Shown here in pieces: positions 6,369-13,811 of a DNA stretch of 21,216 nt. The position numbers and the translations under genes were made by a program. This DNA is from DASWIV01 sp036397475. Lineage in GTDB: Bacteria; JAJVIF01; JAPKYR01. Where the stretch lies: assembly GCA_036397475.1 (NCBI GenBank), contig DASWIV010000031.1, positions 1 to 21,216 on the forward strand, given 5' to 3'. Below the pieces are notes generated by a model. It did no database searches and was not told the DNA's origin. It saw only the letters and a list, made by a program, of their open reading frames with translations. Each line of letters begins with the position of its first letter. Within the stretch, counting starts at the first letter, position 1.

Positions 6369-9300
6369 CTACTGGAACTGTGCGAACGCCGACAACTTTA
6401 TCAGGGCGCAGTCATCGAAACCATTAGAGGAATATTCATCCAGAGTTTCGCCGGGATACATATCTACCGTGTCTGACCATGTCAGGTTCAGATAGTACGC
6501 GCCGTCCTCGTCGAGGACTACTCCGGTTCCCCAGTCATCGCCTGTCCCGCCCCAGCGGTTTGCGGATCTGAAGCCGCCATTTGCGTTGAAGCCGACAAAG
6601 CATGCATCCGCTCCACCGGCAGCAGTCTGTTCAAGTACACCAGGTCCGCCATCGAAGTCAACGGTTCCCTCAAAACTTCCGGATATATATACCCTTCCGT
6701 TATCCTGGGCCGTTACATCGTAGACTGTTTCAACACCGGTGCCGCCCCATGTACGGGTACGGTTATAATTGCCATCGTCGGCAAGCCTGATCAGGTATCC
6801 GTCCTTATCGCCATTGGATGTATATTCATCCACATCGCCCGTGTAATCGAAATTCACGGTTCCTTCAAATGTTCCTGCGGCGTATGGCTGCCCGTTAGGA
6901 CTCAGAGTGACTTCAACCCCGGTATCGTCGCCGGTTCCGCCCCACGCCTGCGACCATAACCAGTTTCCGCTCAGGTCAAAACTGGACATAAACGCATCAG
7001 TTCCACCATTACTTGATTGAATGACTGTTCCGGCATCAGGATCAAAATTAACAATCCCTTCAAAATTACCGGTGATGTAAATTGTAGCAACCCCATCGTA
7101 TTCCAGCCCGTTCGCGGTATCGGCTCCTGTCGAACCCCAGGATTTCGCAATGACAAAACCTCCGGAGCTGTCCAGGATCGCCAGGAAAGCGTCAGTGCTT
7201 CCGCCCGATATGAGTTCGAAAGTTGCCACTCCAGGATTGAAGTCTACAGTGTCGCTGAAACTTCCAACCAGTAAAGCATTTCCATCCGTATCAATTGCGA
7301 CATCGTTTACGCTGTCCGCGCCGGCATCGCCGTATGTTTCAACTCTGACAAAACCGCCGCTGCTGTCGAGTACAAGGTGGTATCCATCGTAATCGCCATT
7401 CGAAATGCGCGTTTCGTCTCCGGCCCCGGGATCGAAATCGCAGTTGCCCAGGAACGATCCGACTATATGAAGATCACCTGAACCATCAAGTTCCATTCTC
7501 TTCGCGATATCGTCGTTCGTCCCTCCGTACGAAACCACCCAGATCAAATTGCCATCTTTATCGTACTTGCAGACGTAGCAATCCCAGCCGTCGGAGGCCG
7601 TCAATTCCATTACTCCGCCGGTCGGATCGAAATCCACTGTACCGCTGAATTGTCCTGCTGTATAAACGTAAGTTGACCCGTCGTATACCATCGGGCCTGT
7701 CTCATCGACTCCGGTTCCACCCCAGACTCGTGACCAGTAATCGATAACCGAGATCGAAACCGTAATCTGTCCGGGAACTCCACTGGGACTGAATTCGCCC
7801 TCGTTATCGCGCACTCTCAGGTCGACAGGATAAAATCCCGGATCGTTGTACGTGTATTCTACTTCAGGACCGTTCGCGTCGTATGTGCCATCGCCCTGGA
7901 AATCCCACTGATACAACGTGATCGACTGGCCGTCGCAATCCGTGTCAGTAGACTTCAATCCATTGAAATGAACGGTGGTTCCAGGCGTGATTGTTGTGGC
8001 GTCTGCTTCGGGTTCCGACCATGGAAGGCTGTTTGCGGCAATTACCTGGAACGGCTCATCAAGCGTATCTGTCTGGCCGTCATCGGTAGTTACTCTGAAT
8101 TGAATGAAATTTGTTCCAGGGGTCGGCCAGGAATGAAAAACCGAAGCCCCCTCTTCGTCCCATGTTCCATTGTTATCCCAGTCCCACTCATACTTGATGA
8201 TATTCGAATCGGGGTCTACGGAACCCTTGTTCTTGAATGACCCGCTTTCGCAGACATACAACCCGGGTGTGCCCTGTATCTTGGCTATTGGAGGGATATT
8301 AATATGCTCGCCGATTTCCACATCCACAACCTGGTACGTAGTGAGGTTCAGATATTCGGGCGAACCGGCGTTGGCATAATCTTCAACAGTGACAAGGAGC
8401 ATTACATGCCCGGTCTCAGCAAGCTTGTCGTTGTAAATGATTTTTTCGTATCTGGCCCAGCCATCGTTATCCTGGGTCAATTGTACGAATTTAACCCCGT
8501 CAAAAAGATCCGGACATTCGATCTCGGGATACTTGTGGGAATCTTTTCCCTGCCAGTCATATACGTCGATGATCAGCTTTTCAGCTCCGCCGATCTGCGT
8601 GAACCCCTCATCAATATCTTCCAGTGAGGTCTCTATCTTCCATGGCTCCGGCTGGTTAGCTTCCGGTGGAAACTGCGTGATCGGATTAGTTACCGGGATT
8701 GTTGTAGGTGGAAGCCAGTTCGCATCGACAGCGTATCCGACAACAAACGCGCTGTCCGGAAGGTCGACTTCGTAAGTAATCGTTGTATTCCCACCGGCAT
8801 ATAATGCGTTACGGGTATTTGTCCCACCGGGACTTCTGAATATCTTGTACCCATTAAGATCCGCGTCCGGAGTTCCCACCGCTTTTTTGCCGGCGAAATA
8901 GCCCTGGAGTCCGCCCGGACCCGATCCGGCTGTGCCCGGATTGTAAAGCGATGTGAATCCTTCTGCATCAACTACCGCACCATCGCCGGCGTACCTGTCG
9001 GACGCAGACAACCCTGAATTTGTGAATGTATAACTGCCTTTCCACATCAGGATTCCCTTGACATCGAATCCCGTGAAAGTCGGATCAGCAAATGGATGAG
9101 TAAGTGTCAAATCCAGGTTAAGCGTCCCGTTGCCGGTAGACGACGCACCCGTTATTTTTATGCAGTTTGCGCATGGTCCCTGTTCAAGGAACTTTAAAAC
9201 ATTCCAATGGCCCTCTACATTCCTTACCGGAACCATCTCGTAATCGATGCCGTCGGGGGAGGTAGGATCGATATAAATGAGATGATAGGACCATAAATAA

Positions 9301-9506
9301 TGATTGGATCCCGAATATGTGTAATCATTCGAGTTTGTTGTCAAGTCTTGTGAAATCTCTAACGTTGCACCGTTGTTAGAGTTGTGCTCCTGCTCCGGAA
9401 CCAGCGGGTTATCCGTTACCGCTTTCCCACCGGAACACGAGATCGCTATTATGCAAGCGAATAGTGCGGACAATATTGTCCGCGCAAGGTGAGATCTTGA
9501 TTGCAC
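6369..9506 (-). CDS. Large lipoprotein: shared N-terminal module, two PKD domains, seven-repeat SBBP-type propeller
   Basis: From the GTG at 9506 this is a 1045-residue lipoprotein. A short signal peptide ends in the lipobox AISC (Cys24), so it is lipidated and exported. Residues about 70-325 form a module shared with the other two lipoproteins here, with GPCANC and HPFADPTFTGFDVKGILMW. Two PKD-like beta domains follow (about 407-490 and 493-587; KYEWDWDNNGTWDE and LYQWDFQGDGTYD). The rest is seven copies of a roughly 65-residue SBBP-type repeat, each opening with a WGGTG-like motif and carrying GxFxGTVDFDPG and NGGxDAF motifs, which would close a seven-bladed propeller. A GTG at 9521 in the same frame lies on the ribosome binding site itself, so 9506 is preferred. 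The function is unknown; binding or display at the cell surface is the likely role. Confidence 0.85.
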   Translation of the reverse strand: MQSRSHLARTILSALFACIIAISCSGGKAVTDNPLVPEQEHNSNNGATLEISQDLTTNSNDYTYSGSNHYLWSYHLIYIDPTSPDGIDYEMVPVRNVEGHWNVLKFLEQGPCANCIKITGASSTGNGTLNLDLTLTHPFADPTFTGFDVKGILMWKGSYTFTNSGLSASDRYAGDGAVVDAEGFTSLYNPGTAGSGPGGLQGYFAGKKAVGTPDADLNGYKIFRSPGGTNTRNALYAGGNTTITYEVDLPDSAFVVGYAVDANWLPPTTIPVTNPITQFPPEANQPEPWKIETSLEDIDEGFTQIGGAEKLIIDVYDWQGKDSHKYPEIECPDLFDGVKFVQLTQDNDGWARYEKIIYNDKLAETGHVMLLVTVEDYANAGSPEYLNLTTYQVVDVEIGEHINIPPIAKIQGTPGLYVCESGSFKNKGSVDPDSNIIKYEWDWDNNGTWDEEGASVFHSWPTPGTNFIQFRVTTDDGQTDTLDEPFQVIAANSLPWSEPEADATTITPGTTVHFNGLKSTDTDCDGQSITLYQWDFQGDGTYDANGPEVEYTYNDPGFYPVDLRVRDNEGEFSPSGVPGQITVSISVIDYWSRVWGGTGVDETGPMVYDGSTYVYTAGQFSGTVDFDPTGGVMELTASDGWDCYVCKYDKDGNLIWVVSYGGTNDDIAKRMELDGSGDLHIVGSFLGNCDFDPGAGDETRISNGDYDGYHLVLDSSGGFVRVETYGDAGADSVNDVAIDTDGNALLVGSFSDTVDFNPGVATFELISGGSTDAFLAILDSSGGFVIAKSWGSTGADTANGLEYDGVATIYITGNFEGIVNFDPDAGTVIQSSNGGTDAFMSSFDLSGNWLWSQAWGGTGDDTGVEVTLSPNGQPYAAGTFEGTVNFDYTGDVDEYTSNGDKDGYLIRLADDGNYNRTRTWGGTGVETVYDVTAQDNGRVYISGSFEGTVDFDGGPGVLEQTAAGGADACFVGFNANGGFRSANRWGGTGDDWGTGVVLDEDGAYYLNLTWSDTVDMYPGETLDEYSSNGFDDCALIKLSAFAQFQ

Positions 9507-9513
9507 GGTTAAT

Positions 9514-9519
9514 CTCCTC
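9514..9519 (-). promoter_or_regulatory. Ribosome binding site that sets the start at 9506
   Basis: The minus strand reads GAGGAG followed by a 7-base spacer and GTG at 9506. The alternative GTG at 9521 overlaps the site and has no ribosome binding site of its own. Confidence 0.7.
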
Positions 9520-9707
9520 ACTCGTTTATTGAGTATTCCTTCAGACTCTCCCTGAACTTCAAAGTGACCAGGTGATATATTACCTTATATTTAATCGGCT
9601 GTCCAAGGCGATATCTGAGATTATTCGGCTATGTTTCCAATGGTATTGACTCATAATCGGATGAATAGTTCAGTAATTTTCTGAATCTTATTGATTATAT
9701 TTGATTT

Positions 9708-11843
9708 TTAAATTATCAGGCCGAGCCACGAAGAATGCGGTGCGATTTCCTGGGCTCCCGGATCCACAATCGGCCCCGTCACTACTCCTGTCGGAACACC
9801 ATCCTCGGGAAGGTATCCTCCTCCCGCGAACATCGTATGCGAGTATTGCTGGGTGGTTGTAAAAGTCCTGAATTCATCCGACGGATTCACGATGACTATT
9901 CCGTTAGCGAAATTCCTGACAAAACATCCTCCGGAATCAAGCAGCTCGTCAATATCTGTCCAGTCTTCAACTTCGCCTCCCGGAATCCAGGAATATTCAG
10001 GGTACCATTCCGGCTGAAGTCCGCCGACCCCAAGCATATTCAGATACGTGTAATTGTCATGTACCAGAAAATACGACCCGATCACAAACGACCGGTCAGC
10101 GGTATCCGGAATATCGATGTCAGTCTGGCATAAAATAATTTTATCCATTGTCGCCAGGTCTCGTATCCTGTTCATTTGAAGTTTCCAGTCAGGCTCCGTG
10201 AAATAATTTCCTGCGCTCCAGTGTGAAAATCCTTCTATCATTACCCCGTCGCACTGGTAATACGTTATGTCGGATATTGTTGTCACAAAGGACCCAGCAT
10301 TCGGAATAAGATAAATATATTGCGGCAGCGTGTGACAGGCATTTGTAACCTTATCGAAAAAATCCTGCGTTTTTGGTGTCCAGTACCCGAACATCGCGGG
10401 AGCTGTATTCTCGCCTTCCCACCATTGTGCGGGATCGGTGTTCCATGGTTGCGACGCAGAATCCGCGAAAATTCCATCGAACTGATCGCCCAATGGATTC
10501 ATTCTCTCAAGCGTGTTCCCGATAAAATAATTCGCCCATTCCCCTGACGGATCTGTCAGGTACCAGTTCCAGTCCTGCTGAAGTACACGGTTTCCGGGCT
10601 GGGTCGACCATGTCCGATGCTCGAAAAAATCTTCCTGGGCATTTTCAAATTCCCAGTTTTTGATCCAGTCATTCCCATGAATATTGCTTATATCTCCCGA
10701 TCCAAAGGCAAGGTGATACTGGATGTTCAGAAAATCCGGGTTGTAGGATCTCAGACTGTCAACCAGGTTTTTCACCAGTTTCTGGCTGCCCTCCGCGTTA
10801 GTCGCCATGAATTCTTTCTGCTGGTCGGTCATCTGTGTCGTCAGTTGATCGAGATAAACGGAAACCCCATCGCCGACCTGGGGGAACTCCCTCGATGGTA
10901 TCGACGATCCGGTATCGACAAGGTCCGAGTATTCATATCCCTCGTAATTTTCGCCACTCCCCTCTACTTTTGCGAAAATCCAGATCCTGTACACCGATCC
11001 CGTCGACGGTATTCCCTCAAACCAGGTGACGTAGGAATCATCCGCCCTTTCTCTCATGGTTTTTACTTCAGACTCGCCCTCATCGACAACCAGCTTTGCC
11101 TCGACAGTGTACGCTGGACAATTCACAGTTTTCTCAACCTCGACCCCTACACTCAAAAATCCGCCCGAAATTGTAACAGCACCGTTTACATCCCCGACAG
11201 AAATTCCCGTTACCTCTCCCGGGAACTGGGGGTAACGCGCGATTACCCTGTATTCAGCTTTTGAAAAATCTCCAAGGCTCTGGTACGCGAATTCATAAAC
11301 TTCCGAATGCTGCTGGCCCGGCCCGAATGCCATATCAGGCTCATCCCACCCGAATCCCCTGTACGGCGACGGAAACTCATCGATAGCCTGAGCCATTGAA
11401 TGCCAGTACCCGTCGCTGAGTATCAGTTCCGATTGTGTAGAGTCATCGAAATCGACAACTCCCCTTACATTGTAACCGGTGATATTTGTCGGATTTGTGA
11501 TCGCGACATTCACCTTGAGATATTTCAGGTCCGGTAAATGCTGTAATACCTGTATCTGTACGCAGTTCGAGCAGAATGGCGGATTTATAAGGCTCCATAC
11601 GTTGTAATGATTTTCAGCCAGTCTCCCGGAAATGAAATTCAGCGATTCATCCGTGTAGTCCCATTCAAGAGACCCGGACACCCATGTGATATACTGCGGT
11701 CCCGAATTGGCGGAATCGCCTGTTGTATCCGGGATAACCGGATCGATCGATTTTCCCGCACAGTTGATCGATAATGCCAGAATTAGAAATACAAATGCGT
11801 ATCTCATCTTATTTCCCCACTGCGTGATACCCGATTTTCCCAT
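9708..11843 (-). CDS. Lipoprotein with shared N-terminal module and TIM-barrel glycoside hydrolase-like domain
   Basis: This 711-residue lipoprotein has the signal MRYAFVFLILALSINC with its lipid Cys at 28. Residues about 50-135 match the module of the other two lipoproteins, including FCSNC (90-94) and ITNPTNITGYNVRGVVDF (115-132). From about residue 325 to the end the protein resembles hypothetical glycosyl hydrolases of the GHL15 kind (PF14885): NPDFLNIQYH (368-377), DQFDGIFADSASQ (453-465), DGVMIEGFSHW (532-542) and FANGIVIVNPS (645-655). Asp461 and Glu537 sit at barrel strand ends and are candidate acids. The carbohydrate substrate cannot be told. The ATG at 11843 has GGAG at 7 bases; an ATG at 11807 (residue 13), with GGGGA upstream, gives a more typical signal peptide and is a real alternative. 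Confidence 0.8.
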   Translation of the reverse strand: MGKSGITQWGNKMRYAFVFLILALSINCAGKSIDPVIPDTTGDSANSGPQYITWVSGSLEWDYTDESLNFISGRLAENHYNVWSLINPPFCSNCVQIQVLQHLPDLKYLKVNVAITNPTNITGYNVRGVVDFDDSTQSELILSDGYWHSMAQAIDEFPSPYRGFGWDEPDMAFGPGQQHSEVYEFAYQSLGDFSKAEYRVIARYPQFPGEVTGISVGDVNGAVTISGGFLSVGVEVEKTVNCPAYTVEAKLVVDEGESEVKTMRERADDSYVTWFEGIPSTGSVYRIWIFAKVEGSGENYEGYEYSDLVDTGSSIPSREFPQVGDGVSVYLDQLTTQMTDQQKEFMATNAEGSQKLVKNLVDSLRSYNPDFLNIQYHLAFGSGDISNIHGNDWIKNWEFENAQEDFFEHRTWSTQPGNRVLQQDWNWYLTDPSGEWANYFIGNTLERMNPLGDQFDGIFADSASQPWNTDPAQWWEGENTAPAMFGYWTPKTQDFFDKVTNACHTLPQYIYLIPNAGSFVTTISDITYYQCDGVMIEGFSHWSAGNYFTEPDWKLQMNRIRDLATMDKIILCQTDIDIPDTADRSFVIGSYFLVHDNYTYLNMLGVGGLQPEWYPEYSWIPGGEVEDWTDIDELLDSGGCFVRNFANGIVIVNPSDEFRTFTTTQQYSHTMFAGGGYLPEDGVPTGVVTGPIVDPGAQEIAPHSSWLGLII

Positions 11844-11898
11844 TAGTTTACTCCGAATTAAAGCCGAATGCTCCTCGTTTAGCCTGGCTGCACTAAAC

Positions 11899-11928
11899 TT
11901 GTGGAAAATGGAAACTTTCGGTAAAGTT
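11899..11928 (+). promoter_or_regulatory. Possible promoter and inverted repeat before the M42 peptidase gene
   Basis: TTGTGG and TAAAGT lie 17 bases apart; both are weak matches. The -10 lies within a perfect 6-bp inverted repeat, AACTTT-CGGT-AAAGTT (11913-11928), which could be an operator or chance. Confidence 0.25.
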
Positions 11929-11967
11929 GGCTCTTCATTGAAACATCATCTCAACAAGGGAATTGAA

Positions 11968-12996
11968 ATGGAACTTCTTAAAAGATTAACCGAATCGTAT
12001 GGAGGGTCAGGCTATGAGGACGAAGTAAGGGATCTGGTGATCGGCGAATTAACCACGATTTGTGATACCGTCACGACCGATACACTCGGAAGCGTTATCG
12101 GTTTCAAAAAAGGAAAAGGCAAGGATGGCCAGCGCAAAAAAATCATGATCGCCGGACACATGGACGAGATCGGATTCCGCGTCAGCCATATTTCCGATAA
12201 AGGTTACCTGCGAATTTCTCCGGCAGGAGGTTTCGATCCGCGTACCATGATCGCGCAGCGCGTTCAGGTACTTGGCAAGGGTAAGCATAAATTAATTGGC
12301 GTATTGAATGTCGCTGGCAAACCCATCCACGTTCAATCACCTGAAGAACGAAGAAAAACTCTCGAAGTTTCAGATTTCTTTGTCGACCTCGGCATGAAGG
12401 GTGCCGAAGTCAAAAAGAAGGTTGATATAGGCGATCCTGTGATCTGGGCTCGGGATTTCGCGGAATTCGGCGACTCAGTAACATGCAAAGCCATGGATAA
12501 CCGTATCGGCTGCTACGTCATGATCGAAGCTGTCCGCAAGATGGCCAATAACAGGCACGATATTTACGCGGTCGGAACCGTTCAGGAAGAAGTCGGTGTG
12601 CGCGGTGCGCAGACTGCCGCTTACACTATCGAGCCCGATATCGCGATCGCCCTCGACGTCACCCTTGCAGTCGATGTACCCGGCGCGGAAGACCACCTGC
12701 ATATAACAAAACTCGGCAACGGTGTCGCGATAAAAATAATGGATTCCCTTTCCATTTCCGATACCGGACTTGTGAAAGATTTCCGCGCGCTCGCAGATAA
12801 AAAGAAAATTCCATACCAGCTGGAGATCCTCCCGCGTGGCGGTACCGATGCTGGCGGAATGCAGAGAGTGAAGGGCGGCTCAAAAGCCATTACCCTGTCG
12901 ATCCCACTGCGCTACGTACACTCAACGATCGAAACAGCCAATAAAAAGGACATCGAATCAGCGGTTAAACTTCTCGCTTCGTATTTGAGCCAGTAA
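11968..12996 (+). CDS. M42 family metallo-aminopeptidase (FrvX/CelM/glutamyl aminopeptidase type)
   Basis: This cytosolic, dinuclear-metal aminopeptidase is 342 residues, the normal family size. Metal and catalytic residues are visible: AGHMDEIGF with His64 and Asp66, AMDNRIG with bridging Asp177, VQEEVGVRGAQ with Glu207 (base) and Glu208, ALDVT with Asp230, GGTDAGG, and RYVHSTIE with His318. Members form large TET-like dodecamers that trim peptides. The start at 11968 has AAGGG with a 7-base spacer. The frame stays open upstream to 11686 but that part is antisense to the divergent lipoprotein gene and has no family match. A REP sequence begins on the base after the stop codon and probably forms the 3' end of the mRNA. 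Peptide specificity cannot be told from the sequence. Confidence 0.93.
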   Translation: MELLKRLTESYGGSGYEDEVRDLVIGELTTICDTVTTDTLGSVIGFKKGKGKDGQRKKIMIAGHMDEIGFRVSHISDKGYLRISPAGGFDPRTMIAQRVQVLGKGKHKLIGVLNVAGKPIHVQSPEERRKTLEVSDFFVDLGMKGAEVKKKVDIGDPVIWARDFAEFGDSVTCKAMDNRIGCYVMIEAVRKMANNRHDIYAVGTVQEEVGVRGAQTAAYTIEPDIAIALDVTLAVDVPGAEDHLHITKLGNGVAIKIMDSLSISDTGLVKDFRALADKKKIPYQLEILPRGGTDAGGMQRVKGGSKAITLSIPLRYVHSTIETANKKDIESAVKLLASYLSQ

Positions 12997-13032
12997 TTTA
13001 CAGAAGACCATGCGTAAGCCTGGTCAATGATC
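12997..13032 (+). repeat. REP type A, copy 1
   Basis: The unit contains CAGAAG, then an imperfect hairpin: outer stem ACCA/TGGT, inner stem GC/GC, loop GTAA, with a T-C mismatch between them. It is identical over 36 bases to copy 2, which begins 46 bases further on. It starts on the base after the M42 stop. Confidence 0.85.
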
Positions 13033-13042
13033 ACTCCACCAG

Positions 13043-13078
13043 TTTACAGAAGACCATGCGTAAGCCTGGTCAATGATC
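13043..13078 (+). repeat. REP type A, copy 2 (overlaps RAYT 1 stop)
   Basis: This is a perfect 36-base copy of copy 1, separated from it by 10 bases. The stop codon of the minus-strand RAYT gene (13070-13072) lies inside it. Confidence 0.85.
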
Positions 13079-13588
13079 CAATTCATACATCGACATTGGA
13101 GTTCCCTGGTGTCTCATTACATATTCAACTGCGGCCTCGACCGCATCCTCATCCCACAGATATTTTGTGCTGCCATGCCTTGCCCATCTCTTTCTGTCTT
13201 TTTCATCATATCCAGCCTGGTTCAAATGCCTGCTGGAATATGCTTTCAAATCTCTAATTATATTCTCTGGTCTGGTATTCGCCCCAACTACCACATGAAC
13301 ATGATTGGATCGCACATGCGCCGCGTATAGTGTCCACTCCCTGTAATTACAAACAGAAATTAATGTAGTCAAAACGATTTTTCTTTTTGCTTCGCTTAAC
13401 TTGTATGGTTGTTGGCGCAATTCATTTATTGTCTTCAATCTTAATCTATGATTTTGGGGTAATCGATTCGCCCCGTAACTATTAAAATTGAATCGATCCA
13501 CAGCATTCATTTCGCCATGGATTAATGTTCCATAGCATCTGAAGGTTATGAAATAGGCGATCGGAAAATTTTGATATTCAGGTTTCAT
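13070..13588 (-). CDS. REP-associated tyrosine transposase (RAYT), copy 1
   Basis: This 172-residue protein is a Y1 HUH single-strand DNA transposase of the RAYT/IS200-like family (PF01797 clan). The HUH motif is intact: RSNHVHVVV with His96 and His98. The likely nucleophile is Tyr156 in VEYVMRHQG. KDRKRWARHGSTKYLW (130-145) is identical to the second RAYT in this window. RAYTs cut REP hairpins as single strands and are thought to be domesticated movers of REPs. The ATG has AGGAGG with a 6-base spacer, a clear start. It is flanked by type A REPs, in inverted orientation on the two sides, and its stop codon lies in REP copy 2. All visible catalytic parts are present, so it may be active. Confidence 0.9.
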   Translation of the reverse strand: MKPEYQNFPIAYFITFRCYGTLIHGEMNAVDRFNFNSYGANRLPQNHRLRLKTINELRQQPYKLSEAKRKIVLTTLISVCNYREWTLYAAHVRSNHVHVVVGANTRPENIIRDLKAYSSRHLNQAGYDEKDRKRWARHGSTKYLWDEDAVEAAVEYVMRHQGTPMSMYELDH

Positions 13589-13594
13589 CGGCAG

Positions 13595-13637
13595 CCTCCT
13601 AATAACTAATACGTATGAGAAAGCCGGAAACTGACAT
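13595..13637 (-). promoter_or_regulatory. Conserved leader of RAYT 1
   Basis: On the minus strand this holds ATGTCAGTTT, then CATACGTATTAGT, then AGGAGG before the ATG. The same blocks in the same order precede the second RAYT, in both cases with 17 bases between TCAGTT and TATTAG. A shared promoter or binding site is likely. Confidence 0.55.
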
Positions 13638-13665
13638 TTAATTTGAGATTATTATGGAAATTCTC

Positions 13666-13694
13666 CATTGACCGGGCTCACGCAAGGTCTTCTG
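13666..13694 (-). repeat. REP type A, inverted copy 3
   Basis: Read on the minus strand it begins CAGAAGACC and ends GGTCAATG, like copies 1 and 2, but differs at several internal positions and has a GTGA loop instead of GTAA. The outer GACC/GGTC pairing is kept. Confidence 0.8.
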
Positions 13695-13749
13695 AAATAA
13701 CTTATTTATGGAATTCCCCTTCTATATCACCCTATCTCTAATTATTTCA

Positions 13750-13778
13750 TTGCCGATCCACCTTCTCTTTGCTATCAT
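13750..13778 (+). promoter_or_regulatory. Promoter for the third lipoprotein gene
   Basis: TTGCCG and TATCAT are separated by exactly 17 bases, and TG lies one base before the -10 (TGCTATCAT), making an extended -10. The -10 ends 33 bases before the ATG at 13812, and GGAGG sits between. Confidence 0.55.
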
Positions 13779-13811
13779 TAGCCTCGGATGTTTATCCCCG
13801 GAGGTATTCCA

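Larger units (their letters stand above)
12997..13697 (-). mobile_element. RAYT/REP unit 1
   Basis: A RAYT gene is bracketed by REP sequences: two direct copies on the left and one inverted copy on the right. The outer ends all carry the same GAAG tetranucleotide. The unit lies between the M42 gene and the promoter of the third lipoprotein gene. The boundaries are those of the visible repeats; no target-site duplication is evident. Confidence 0.8.

Noticed and set aside
9669..9685. Hairpin TTCAG/CTGAA as terminator of the glycosidase-like lipoprotein gene
   Set aside because: The stem is only 5 bp with an AT-rich loop and no clear T tract, so it is too weak to call.
10617..11264. Open frame of 215 codons on the plus strand
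   Set aside because: It is antisense to the glycosidase-like lipoprotein gene and has no recognisable motif.
11686..11967. Upstream extension of the M42 peptidase
   Set aside because: The extra 94 residues match nothing in the family, overlap the divergent lipoprotein gene, and the ATG at 11968 has a good ribosome binding site.
12997..13078. Two identical 36-base direct repeats resembling a minimal CRISPR
   Set aside because: The spacing is only 10 bases, there are just two copies, and the same sequence occurs inverted beyond the transposase gene, so these are REPs.
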